Source: a virus. Taken from it: DNA of 37,814 bases. The translations under genes and the position numbers were made by a program. Where the stretch lies: the IMG/VR virus record IMGVR_UViG_3300030522_000009, positions 1-37,814 of that record; one strand, written 5' to 3'. The notes beneath the pieces are model-generated. The model searched no databases and was not told the origin of the DNA. It worked only from the letters and a program-made list of their open reading frames with translations. Shown here one piece after another: positions 22,722 through 28,780 of the stretch. Numbering within the stretch: position 1 is the stretch's first letter; the number at the start of each line of letters is the position of its first letter.

Positions 22722-22870
22722 CCTGCCAAGTTCGTCACTTCATGTTCGAATGTCCGTAGGCGAATTCGCCTACATTTTTCCCATGGCTGATACGGGGCGA
22801 AGGCATTCAACCGAAGTAGTTCGGACATCAATAAGTAGGCTCTGAGGGGATCGAACCGAGAAGCGAGTGA
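22722..22870. promoter_or_regulatory. Divergent promoter region with 18-base palindrome
   Basis: Between a minus-strand XRE gene and a plus-strand hypothetical gene. It holds GTAGGCGAATTCGCCTAC at 22756-22773, a perfect palindrome, followed by ATTTTTCC. An outer inverted pair, ATGTCCG (22750-22756) and CGGACAT (22822-22828), brackets the middle. It is visibly richer in A/T than its surroundings. A shared operator for the XRE regulator is the likely function. No -10/-35 was assigned with confidence. Confidence 0.55.
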
Positions 22871-23203
22871 ATGGTGAGCAGACGTAAGCCTGACCGATGC
22901 CCTGACCGTCCCGACTGGCTTCCGGATACCGAGGCGTCGCGCATCGCGACTTACCGGATCACTCCGCCCGAGATCCTCGCCTGCTATGTATGGCGGGTTG
23001 GTGAGTGTTTCGTGTGCCGCGCGAAGAATCGTTTCGTCACGATCATCGGTCACCGGGGCAGCGAGGCCGACAAGGCGGTACCTCTGGCGATGTGCGGCAG
23101 CTGCGTCTTGGTCCAGGAGGAACGGCGCCGGGCCCGTATGGTCCGTCGGGGCCGCCCGTACGTTCCTGGGGGCATCGGGCAGCGGGAGCGGCGCGAGGAG
23201 TAG
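22871..23203 (+). CDS. Hypothetical protein with cysteine pairs, 110 aa
   Basis: Start ATG 22871 has only GAAGCGAG upstream. The centre holds ECFVCRAKNRF and MCGSCVLVQEERR, two CxxC pairs about 30 residues apart, as in a small zinc ribbon; the end is strongly basic. It lies between the divergent promoter region and the attP arm repeats; its last codons come within 20 bases of the first arm-type sequence. No family recognised. Confidence 0.55.
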   Translation: MVSRRKPDRCPDRPDWLPDTEASRIATYRITPPEILACYVWRVGECFVCRAKNRFVTIIGHRGSEADKAVPLAMCGSCVLVQEERRRARMVRRGRPYVPGGIGQRERREE

Positions 23204-23211
23204 CCGCGACG

Positions 23212-23271
23212 CTGCCCCGGCCTGGGGCAGATCTGGGGCAGACCTGGGGCAGGAGTGCCCACGCTGCCCCA
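23212..23271. repeat. attP left arm: integrase arm-type repeats
   Basis: Three direct copies of CTGGGGCAG start at 23222, 23233 and 23244, exactly 11 bases apart, and two inverted copies (CTGCCCC at 23212-23218 and CTGCCCCA at 23264-23271) flank them. Such helically phased repeats beside the core are what the N-terminal domain of a tyrosine integrase binds. Matching copies lie on the other side of the core at 23506-23525. Confidence 0.7.
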
Positions 23272-23317
23272 CGAAGACCCACTCAAAGCCAGGGTCTCGA
23301 TCAAGCGGAAAACGAAA

Positions 23318-23348
23318 GAGACCGCCTCCCACCTTGGGAAACGGCCTC
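23318..23348 (-). terminator. Terminator downstream of the tRNA-Pro fragment
   Basis: On the minus strand an imperfect stem (GAGGCCG-TTCCC... GGGAGGCGGTCTC pattern, outer pairs 23318-23320 with 23346-23348) is followed by TTTCGTTTT. It lies about 20 bases beyond the tRNA 3' end in the tRNA's direction. It could replace the host's tRNA terminator after integration. Confidence 0.55.
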
Positions 23349-23366
23349 TAACGATCTTCTCTAGCT

Positions 23367-23414
23367 GTCGGGGTGGCGGGATTTGAACCCACGACCTCTT
23401 CGTCCCGAACGAAG
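23367..23414 (-). other. attP core: 3' half of tRNA-Pro(CGG)
   Basis: Read on the minus strand it matches the tRNA-Pro anticodon arm onward: CTTCG TTCGGGA CGAAG (anticodon CGG), the variable loop, the T arm with GTTCAAATC, and the acceptor end CACCCCG plus A. The 5' half (D arm) is not present: the bases beyond 23414 do not continue the gene. This is the pattern of a phage attachment site that rebuilds the 3' end of the host tRNA gene on integration. It lies 120 bases from the integrase stop. The exact core length needs attL/attR sequences. Confidence 0.88.
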
Positions 23415-23505
23415 ATCGACGATCATTACAGGGTCCCTCCCATTTCCTCTGGTGTGCAGGTCAGCGGGGCTCTATGTAGTTGACGCAGCGTCAGGTGCGG
23501 CCGAT

Positions 23506-23525
23506 CTGGGGCAAATCTGGGGCGA
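23506..23525. repeat. attP right arm: integrase arm-type repeats
   Basis: CTGGGGCAA (23506-23514) and CTGGGGCGA (23517-23525) are 11 bases apart, in the same orientation as the three copies on the left side. They lie right after the core and just before the end of the integrase gene. They probably form the second arm of attP. Confidence 0.65.
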
Positions 23526-23534
23526 AAATTGTGA

Positions 23535-25085
23535 TCATGGTCTGATGGCCCGCGGTTGGCGGAGAGGCGTGACGCCCTCAGCGCGCTCTACGAGCAGCCG
23601 GTCCAACGCTCCCACAGCTGACCTCGGGTGCATCGCCAACCGGGCGTCCAGAGCCTCCTGCCACACCTCCGTCAAGCCCAACATCAGCCGTTCTCGCATC
23701 GCGTCCGTCACGTGCGAGTACCGCGCCTGCACCGAGCCGTCCAGGTGCCCCATCCGCTCGTCCATGAGCTTGGGAGGTGTCCCCAGATCCTCCATCAGGG
23801 TCTTGGCCACGTGCCTCAGCCCGTGTGGAGTCAGCCCTTTGGCTACTGGCGCCCAGCACACCTCGGCCCGCTCTGTAGCCCCACGGCCGCGGGCAGGGAC
23901 CCCGGGCCAGGGCTCGGCCAGTAGAGGCACCAGCCGCTTCGGCTGTGGCGCCTTCGGGGGGTACCAACCGGTGGCGGCCGGCTGGAACAGCCACGTGGCG
24001 AATCCGCTGCGCCGATGGTGCGCGGCGTGCTCGCCGGTCGTTGCTCCCCTCTCGTATCCCAGTTCGGTCATGACCTCGATAACACGGGCGCGCGTTCCTT
24101 CCGTCACCCGCTCCGGTCGGTTCAGGACGTTCGATACGGTCCCTACGGAGACTCCAGCGCGGGCGGCCACTTCCTTCAGTGTGATTCCGCTCCCAGACTT
24201 TCCATTCGGAGCGCCGTATCCCGTGAAGAAATATTTCTTTCCGTGACAGTCGCAGGCTTTCAGGGTGCGGCTCTTGCGGAACTCAATCAAGAGTCGGGAA
24301 AGCCAGGGCGTGACATCGAGAGTCCGGTACGAATCCTCTTTCGGTGGACCCTCCTCTAGCTCCCCGGAATCCAGTTCGTACAGCTGGTGCTCGACACGGA
24401 TTGTTTTCTCCCGGACGTATTCGGGCTCTAGGCCGACGAGTTCACCCCACCGCATTCCTGTCTCGGTGTCGGCCACGATGAGGACGAACTCGTCGTCGCG
24501 GCCGGACAGGAGGCTCGCGCGCTCGGCCACCAGAAGGGCGCCGAGCGCGTTGGTGATCGCTTTCTCCGGGGCACGTCGGGCCGAGTTGCCGGCGCGGCGC
24601 CCGCGGCCTCGCTTACGGGCCGCAGGGTTGGTAGGGATCAGTCCCTGTTCCACCGCGTCGCTCAGCATGACGTGCAGCGTGCCGCGCCACGTCTTGATGC
24701 TGGACGGCTTGTAGCCGGCATCCTTCTCGGTGCGCTCCCACCGCAGCACGGTTTCCTTGTCGAGCTGCTTGAGCGTCAGGTCCCCGAAGTGGGGGAGGAG
24801 GTGCTCCTCGATGTGGTGGCGGTAGTTCTGCATGGTGGACGAGGCGAGCTCCTGCTCGGCGTACCACCGGTTCGCGTACTCCGCGAACGTCTCCAGGCCG
24901 AGCTTCGGATCGCGGTGCCGGCCGCTGCGCACGTCTGCCTCGGCGTCACGCGCCGCCTTCAACGCTTCCGACTTGGTGCGGTAGATGCAGGCGTCCCCGG
25001 CCTCGTCACGAACCGTGAGCTTCGTACCCGCCGCGTCGCGGTAGCGGGCCCGGAAGCCCCCAACCAACTGCTCAGTCCACGCCAT
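23535..25085 (-). CDS. int: Tyrosine integrase with inserted LacI-type HTH
   Basis: A 516-residue site-specific recombinase that would integrate the phage at the host tRNA-Pro gene. Residues 1-60 are an AP2-like arm-binding part, about 65-155 the core-binding SAM-like domain, and the catalytic domain begins around 180. Catalytic residues are visible: R212 (TGMRWGELVGLE), K249, H421 and R424 (HGLRHVAKTL), H447 and Y456 (ARYSHVTD). Between K249 and H421, residues 301-347 are a complete LacI-family helix-turn-helix (TLKEVAARAGVSVGTVSNVL then NRPERVTEGTRARV), coded at 24045-24185. Most integrases of this type are about 380-420 residues, so the extra length is largely this insertion and its flanks (about 285-415). 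All catalytic residues remain. Confidence 0.92.
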   Translation of the reverse strand: MAWTEQLVGGFRARYRDAAGTKLTVRDEAGDACIYRTKSEALKAARDAEADVRSGRHRDPKLGLETFAEYANRWYAEQELASSTMQNYRHHIEEHLLPHFGDLTLKQLDKETVLRWERTEKDAGYKPSSIKTWRGTLHVMLSDAVEQGLIPTNPAARKRGRGRRAGNSARRAPEKAITNALGALLVAERASLLSGRDDEFVLIVADTETGMRWGELVGLEPEYVREKTIRVEHQLYELDSGELEEGPPKEDSYRTLDVTPWLSRLLIEFRKSRTLKACDCHGKKYFFTGYGAPNGKSGSGITLKEVAARAGVSVGTVSNVLNRPERVTEGTRARVIEVMTELGYERGATTGEHAAHHRRSGFATWLFQPAATGWYPPKAPQPKRLVPLLAEPWPGVPARGRGATERAEVCWAPVAKGLTPHGLRHVAKTLMEDLGTPPKLMDERMGHLDGSVQARYSHVTDAMRERLMLGLTEVWQEALDARLAMHPRSAVGALDRLLVERAEGVTPLRQPRAIRP

Positions 25086-25115
25086 GGCGCCCCCAACCCC
25101 GGCGCGGCAGCAGGA

Positions 25116-25361
25116 CTACCGCGCGGGTTCCCGCATCTTCAACTGCGGCTCGGGGACGTCCTCGCTGAGGTCGACGATCTCGCCGTTCCAGAGCTGCCAG
25201 ACGTCCGCAATGTCCAGCCAGGCGAAGGCGCCGCAGTTCAGGGCCGCCACCTGCTCCTCGCTGTAGGTGCCTTCGTGGAGGATGAACACCGCTCCCCCGC
25301 GATGGGCCTTCACTACAACCGGTGCATCTCCTTCGGTCCGCCCCAGCCTGAATGTGATCAC
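25116..25361 (-). CDS. Hypothetical protein upstream of integrase, 81 aa
   Basis: The best start is GTG 25361, with GGGGGGCGG just upstream; a longer frame reaching 25418 lacks a ribosome site. It contains APVVVKAHRGGAVFILHEGT, then YSEEQVAALNCGAFAWLDIA and WQLWNGEIVDLSEDVPE. It is transcribed with the integrase (30-base gap). No HTH is visible, so it is not an obvious excisionase. It may be an integration accessory or unrelated; proteins of this kind occur beside integrases in Streptomyces elements as I recall, but without known function. Confidence 0.55.
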   Translation of the reverse strand: MITFRLGRTEGDAPVVVKAHRGGAVFILHEGTYSEEQVAALNCGAFAWLDIADVWQLWNGEIVDLSEDVPEPQLKMREPAR

Positions 25362-25462
25362 GCTTCCGCCCCCCTGAACCGATCGCGTACGGCTTGTCCC
25401 ACCGCCGAGTCCGGTCACGATACATATACAGAGCGTCTACACAACAGTGCGAATCAGTCACG
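25362..25462 (-). promoter_or_regulatory. Putative promoter of the integrase operon
   Basis: The 101 bases between the repressor and the 81-residue gene hold the most A/T-rich stretch nearby (about 25419-25432, GATACATATACAGA). On the minus strand a TTCGCA-like -35 sits 17 bases before TGTATA, giving a plausible promoter. A GTAGAC half-site (25435-25440 on the minus strand), as found in the operator cluster, overlaps it, so the repressor may also control integrase. Confidence 0.4.
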
Positions 25463-25924
25463 TCAGTCAGCGCCAGTCCCACCCTCGCGCTCCTGCCGAA
25501 CGCTCTCGTCCGCCTCGATCATCACTCGCCACCTGCGCTGATCGGCCTGGGGCATGCCCGCGAGGTGCGCCACGATCACCTTGACGTCGTCGCCGTATCC
25601 CGACAGCTCCGTCCCCTTGTAGTTCATGAACTGGCGGGCTGCGGCTCGCGTAACCAGGTCGAGCGGCTTGTTTAGCCCGGCCGAGTAGGCGAGGAGATCG
25701 TCATCGTCGGGGGGCGTCTTCACGGTGCCAGTCGCCATCTTGTTGAACTGCGAACGGCTCAGCGTGTATCCGGCCTGACGGGCTCGTGTCTCCATGGTCG
25801 CGTAGGAGTCGCCGGCGTCGTTGACCTCGCGAACCAGTCGGGACAGCTGATCTCGGTCCAGGTCGCGCGCCAGGTGCTCGGGAACCGCCTTCCCTTCCGA
25901 GCTGGTGCGATCGTCTGCCTTCAT
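25463..25924 (-). CDS. Probable immunity repressor (XRE-like HTH)
   Basis: A 153-residue protein. The start chosen is ATG 25924, with AGAGAGG upstream; the frame runs on to 26113 but through the operator region and without a ribosome site. Residues 27-100 look like a lambda-repressor-type DNA-binding domain: LSRLVREVNDAGDSYATMET, RARQAGYTLSRSQFNKMATG and the hydrophobic helix LLAYSAGLNKPLDLVTRAA. The C-terminal 50 residues are charged and helical, perhaps for dimerisation. Divergence from a Cro-like gene and the operator cluster between them point to the master repressor. Confidence 0.75.
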   Translation of the reverse strand: MKADDRTSSEGKAVPEHLARDLDRDQLSRLVREVNDAGDSYATMETRARQAGYTLSRSQFNKMATGTVKTPPDDDDLLAYSAGLNKPLDLVTRAAARQFMNYKGTELSGYGDDVKVIVAHLAGMPQADQRRWRVMIEADESVRQEREGGTGAD

Positions 25925-26012
25925 CGGGCCTCTCTTTGCGACATGCGCTGTCTCATGCGCGGCGTGGGGGTGTTCCGTGCTGTGGCTGGTCAGCCCGGTT
26001 GTGTCATCTCCA

Positions 26013-26035
26013 GCCGTAGACGATGTGTCTACGGC
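26013..26035. promoter_or_regulatory. Operator 1: perfect 9-bp inverted repeat
   Basis: GCCGTAGAC (26013-26021) and GTCTACGGC (26027-26035) are perfect inverted arms with a five-base spacer. The inner half-sites GTAGA and TCTAC are separated by seven bases, as in operator 2. It lies nearest the repressor gene. Confidence 0.7.
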
Positions 26036-26090
26036 ATCCCAGTAAATCGCCGGGTGGGGGGCTCCAGCAAGGAGCAAAGTGAGCCGATCC

Positions 26091-26107
26091 GTAGACGGAT
26101 CATCTAC
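26091..26107. promoter_or_regulatory. Operator 2: GTAGA - 7 bases - TCTAC
   Basis: GTAGA (26091-26095) and TCTAC (26103-26107) with the same seven-base spacing as operator 1, less perfect at the flanks. It is centrally placed between repressor and Cro-like gene. Confidence 0.6.
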
Positions 26108-26115
26108 AGTCATGC

Positions 26116-26136
26116 TCTACTGTCTACGGCTGTAGA
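26116..26136. promoter_or_regulatory. Operator 3: clustered half-sites
   Basis: TCTAC at 26116-26120 and again at 26123-26127, then GTAGA at 26132-26136. The last two form a near-palindrome of 14 bases in the opposite arrangement to operators 1 and 2. It lies 26 bases before the Cro-like start, where it would overlap the rightward early promoter. Confidence 0.5.
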
Positions 26137-26161
26137 TGGTTCGAGCCGCTGGAGAGATGCT

Positions 26162-26590
26162 GTGAGAGTGCGCTATCGCCTGCGAGACCCTGACACGTTC
26201 CGTCGCCTGATGGAGACGCCGGGGCGGGGAGTGCCCTATACGGTGCGGACTCTTGCCGACGTGACGGGCCTCGGGCCGGGCGTAGTGGGGCACCTCCTCA
26301 CCGGTCGCATCCAGAGCTGTGAAATGCAGGACGCGCATCGAGTCGCGGAGGCGCTCGGTGTCGGCGTTCTGGTCCTTTTCGCGCCCCCTGCGTCTCCGGA
26401 TCCGCGCAGTCTGCCCCAACCGGGAAACATGATGGAGGACGAATGCCGTCACGATCGAGTCCCCCACCCGGACTCATATACGTCAACGACACCGAGGCCG
26501 GCCCCGGCATCGCCAGTCGGCTCGGCGTCCGTCCTGGCACGATCCGCACCTGGCGTGCGTATGGCCGAGGCCCGCGTACCTGGCGCCTGA
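26162..26590 (+). CDS. Cro-like helix-turn-helix protein
   Basis: Start GTG 26162 (CTGTGAGAGTGCGC), with GGAGAG seven bases upstream. Residues 1-80 include FRRLMETPGRGVPYTVRTLA, DVTGLGPGVVGHLLTGR and a helix with AHRVAEALGVGVLVLFAPPA, a compact HTH of the kind that faces the repressor in Streptomyces elements. As I recall, its relatives end soon after LFAPPAS, whereas this frame runs 60 residues further and overlaps the next gene by 148 bases in another frame. A lost stop codon or small frameshift is likely; the extension is doubtful as a functional part. Confidence 0.72.
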   Translation: MRVRYRLRDPDTFRRLMETPGRGVPYTVRTLADVTGLGPGVVGHLLTGRIQSCEMQDAHRVAEALGVGVLVLFAPPASPDPRSLPQPGNMMEDECRHDRVPHPDSYTSTTPRPAPASPVGSASVLARSAPGVRMAEARVPGA

Positions 26591-26673
26591 ATGGCCGGAT
26601 CGTGTCCAGCGTCGAGGTGATCGACGAGTACCTCGCCACCCAGGCCGCCGCCACGGTCAGAGGTGTTGTGTGA
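26443..26673 (+). CDS. Small HTH protein (excisionase-like), 76 aa
   Basis: ATG 26443 follows GGAGGACGA, a strong ribosome site. The pattern YVNDTEAGPGIASRLGVRPG, TIRTWRAYGRGPRTWRLNGR and VIDEYLATQ is a MerR/excisionase-type winged helix-turn-helix. It overlaps the Cro-like frame upstream and the next gene by four bases (GTGA). A candidate recombination directionality factor, together with the next gene. Confidence 0.7.
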   Translation: MPSRSSPPPGLIYVNDTEAGPGIASRLGVRPGTIRTWRAYGRGPRTWRLNGRIVSSVEVIDEYLATQAAATVRGVV

Positions 26674-26966
26674 GCCTGCCCCGCCTCCTGTACACCGCGC
26701 CTGAGGTCGCTGAGGCGCTGGGCGTCTCCGCCTACTGGCTGTGTGAGCAGGCCCGGAGCGGCCGGATCCCTGCCAAGAAGGTCGCGGGCGCGTGGCGATG
26801 GACCCGGGCGGAGGTCGAAGCGCTGGTCGGGCAGGACATCGCCCCCGTGCCGCGACAGCCCAAAACCACGCCCAGGAGGGCCCGCCGCACTCCGCAGCCC
26901 AGCGCCGAGACGGCGCCGGTCGTCCAACTGATCGCTCGGCCACCGCGCCGACGCCACATCGCCTGA
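26670..26966 (+). CDS. Excisionase-family HTH protein, 98 aa
   Basis: GTG 26670 overlaps the preceding stop. Residues 7-52 are a textbook HTH_17/excisionase domain: LYTAPEVAEALGVSAYWLCE, QARSGRIPAKKVAGAWRWTR and AEVEALVGQ. The tail is basic and proline-rich. With the integrase on the other side of the repressor, this is the better of the two excisionase (RDF) candidates; small winged HTH proteins of this kind bend attP/attR arms in related systems. Confidence 0.75.
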   Translation: MSLPRLLYTAPEVAEALGVSAYWLCEQARSGRIPAKKVAGAWRWTRAEVEALVGQDIAPVPRQPKTTPRRARRTPQPSAETAPVVQLIARPPRRRHIA

Positions 26967-26979
26967 CCGCACGAAAAAC

Positions 26980-27013
26980 GGGGCCGTGCCCGGCTCCTAC
27001 CAGGCACGACCCC
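26980..27013 (+). terminator. Hairpin after the excisionase genes
   Basis: GGGGCCGTGCC (26980-26990) pairs with GGCACGACCCC (27003-27013), with one mismatch, around a 12-base loop. It separates the regulatory genes from the long early operon and could be a terminator or attenuator. Confidence 0.6.
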
Positions 27014-27047
27014 TCGGCCACCTCACCCACTGACGAATGAGGAACCC

Positions 27048-28136
27048 GTGAACGCATCATCCCAGAACCCGTCGGGGGACCTGCCCCCGGAATCCCCGTA
27101 CGGCCCGCGGCCGTTGCCGACTCCGGCGGGGGTGTTCGCCGCGTACGGCGCCGTCCTCCCGGTGCCCGCTGGTTCGGCCCCCGCCGCACGGCGGCCTGCG
27201 GCCACGGCGGACCCGGACGTGCCGGACTCGCTGGCCGTCGTGGCGGCGGCCGGCCTGATCGGCCCGGTCATGGAGAAGGAAGGCGTCACCGCCCGCGAGG
27301 TCGCCCGGGCGGAGGAGCAGGCAGGCCTCCTGTTCGACCCCGAGCGAGCCGAGGCCATCGCGGACGCCGCGTACCGCCTGGGCGTCGACGACACCAAGGC
27401 GGAGAGGGCGGAACTCGCGCTGCTCGGCCAGGACCCCGAGACCCTCGCCTGGTTCCACACCCGTCTGAACACGGTGGCCGCGCTGTGTGCGGGGCGCCGC
27501 CCCGAGGACCTGCTGACGGTCCGCGAGGTCCTCACCGCCGCCGACGGCCGCCAGTCCTCGGGCGCCCCGCTCACGATCACGTGGGACGGCTCCGTGACGG
27601 GCCTGACCGGGGACACCCCGTACGAGGACACGGTGGTCCCGTGCACGACCGTCAGGGGCGGTCCGGCTGCCCTGGTCCTCGACGACAGCGAGCGCCTGGC
27701 GCTCGGCGGGCTGCTGCTCGCGTCCCTCCACACCGCGGAGGCCTGCCAGACGAAGAGCTGCGGTCGGACCGCCGAGGAAATCGACGAGTCCAACCCGTTT
27801 GTGTCCGGCTGGATCTGCGTGAAGGTCGCCGGCACCGACGGCCCGGCCCGCTGGTGGTGCTCCGTGTGGTGCGCGAACTCGGCGATCACCGCGATCACCG
27901 CGGGCGGCGCCGAGCTGGCCGCCGCCGACCTCGCGGCGGCCGTCGACCCGAACGCCCAGGCGCCGTACGAGGTGCGGGTCGACGGCTCCGAGCCGCACCG
28001 GTTCGAGCCCGAGAGGCTGGGCGAGAGCGACGCCACGCGGCGGCCGGCCCGGTGCCGGCACTGCCCGGGGGCCCGTACGGACGCCATCCACATCTGGGCG
28101 GACGACGACCAGGCCGCCGTGGGCGGTGGCCTGTGA
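27048..28136 (+). CDS. Hypothetical early protein, 362 aa
   Basis: GTG 27048 follows GAGGAACC. Not recognised as a known enzyme. The first 65 residues are proline/alanine-rich and probably disordered. Then come helical parts (AGLIGPVMEKEGVTAREVARAE; RAEAIADAAYRLGVDDTKAE), a central segment with CQTKSCGRTAEEIDESNPFV and WWCSVWCANSAI, and at the end RCRHCPGARTDAIHIWADD, a likely zinc knuckle. It overlaps the next gene as GTGA. It may be a DNA-binding or accessory early protein; first gene of the early operon. Confidence 0.6.
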   Translation: MNASSQNPSGDLPPESPYGPRPLPTPAGVFAAYGAVLPVPAGSAPAARRPAATADPDVPDSLAVVAAAGLIGPVMEKEGVTAREVARAEEQAGLLFDPERAEAIADAAYRLGVDDTKAERAELALLGQDPETLAWFHTRLNTVAALCAGRRPEDLLTVREVLTAADGRQSSGAPLTITWDGSVTGLTGDTPYEDTVVPCTTVRGGPAALVLDDSERLALGGLLLASLHTAEACQTKSCGRTAEEIDESNPFVSGWICVKVAGTDGPARWWCSVWCANSAITAITAGGAELAAADLAAAVDPNAQAPYEVRVDGSEPHRFEPERLGESDATRRPARCRHCPGARTDAIHIWADDDQAAVGGGL

Positions 28137-28780
28137 GTTCGGTGCAGGAGACCTATCTGGGGTGGGAGGAGCTGACCCACCGCGCGGGCTGCGTCAAGCC
28201 CGGGTTCGAGGTCAGTGTCCGCCGCACCGACGACGCGCTGCGCTATCACAGCGGTCTGGCGTACGAGGAGCGCGTGGAGCACGGCTGCAAGGACGAGTAC
28301 TGCGGCCACAGGAACACGTTCACGGAGACGGTGGTGCGGATCGTGTGCCGCTCGTGCGGGGTGGCCGAGGTCATCACCGGCGAGGACACCGAGGACACAG
28401 GCCGCTCCTCGACGAGCACGAAGTGGCTCGGCTACGGGATGGCGCCGCGCCGTATGGCGGGACTGCTGCTGTGGCCCGGCGACCCGTGGCTGACGCCCGG
28501 CCGCGCTGAGTCCGCGGAGCCGCACGACTTCCTCGTCACCGGGCCCGGCGCCAAGCGGGTCACCAAGGAGGACGTCCTGGGTCAGGTCACCCAGGGCCGC
28601 GGCAAGCGCGGCGCGGTGATGTGGACCGGGTGTGCCGTCCCGCGTGAGGACGGCCCGTACGGCATGCTCGACAAGATCCGCTGGGCGCAGGTGCGGGACG
28701 GCTTCAAGACCCCGGCCGCCGCCGCCAAGTGGATCGCCACCGAGCTGGACGCCGTGAGCGGGACCGGTGGTGCCGGATGA
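28133..28780 (+). CDS. Hypothetical early protein with cysteine cluster, 215 aa
   Basis: It starts at GTG 28133 in a four-base overlap. An N-terminal region with HGCKDEYCGHRNTF and IVCRSCGVAEVI holds four or five cysteines spaced like a zinc ribbon (about 50-82). A central RRMAGLLLWPGDPWLTPG and a C-terminal helical part (IRWAQVRDGFKTPAAAAKWI) follow. No catalytic motif recognised. It ends in an ATGA overlap. Confidence 0.6.
   Translation: MSSVQETYLGWEELTHRAGCVKPGFEVSVRRTDDALRYHSGLAYEERVEHGCKDEYCGHRNTFTETVVRIVCRSCGVAEVITGEDTEDTGRSSTSTKWLGYGMAPRRMAGLLLWPGDPWLTPGRAESAEPHDFLVTGPGAKRVTKEDVLGQVTQGRGKRGAVMWTGCAVPREDGPYGMLDKIRWAQVRDGFKTPAAAAKWIATELDAVSGTGGAG

Noticed and set aside
22589-23332. 247-codon minus-strand frame across the XRE promoter region and attP left arm
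   Set aside because: It crosses the palindrome, the opposite-strand 22871 gene and the arm repeats, and has no ribosome site; the XRE protein is in another frame.
23367-23414. A functional tRNA-Pro gene
   Set aside because: Only the anticodon-to-3' part is present; the sequence beyond it does not form a D arm or the 5' acceptor strand. It is the attachment core.
23212-23525. Integrated prophage boundary (attL or attR)
   Set aside because: Phage genes continue on both sides of the tRNA fragment and the contig closes on itself, so this is attP of the free or circular form.
25925-26113. N-terminal 63-residue extension of the repressor
   Set aside because: It passes through the operator palindrome, has no ribosome site, and the internal ATG at 25924 has a good one.
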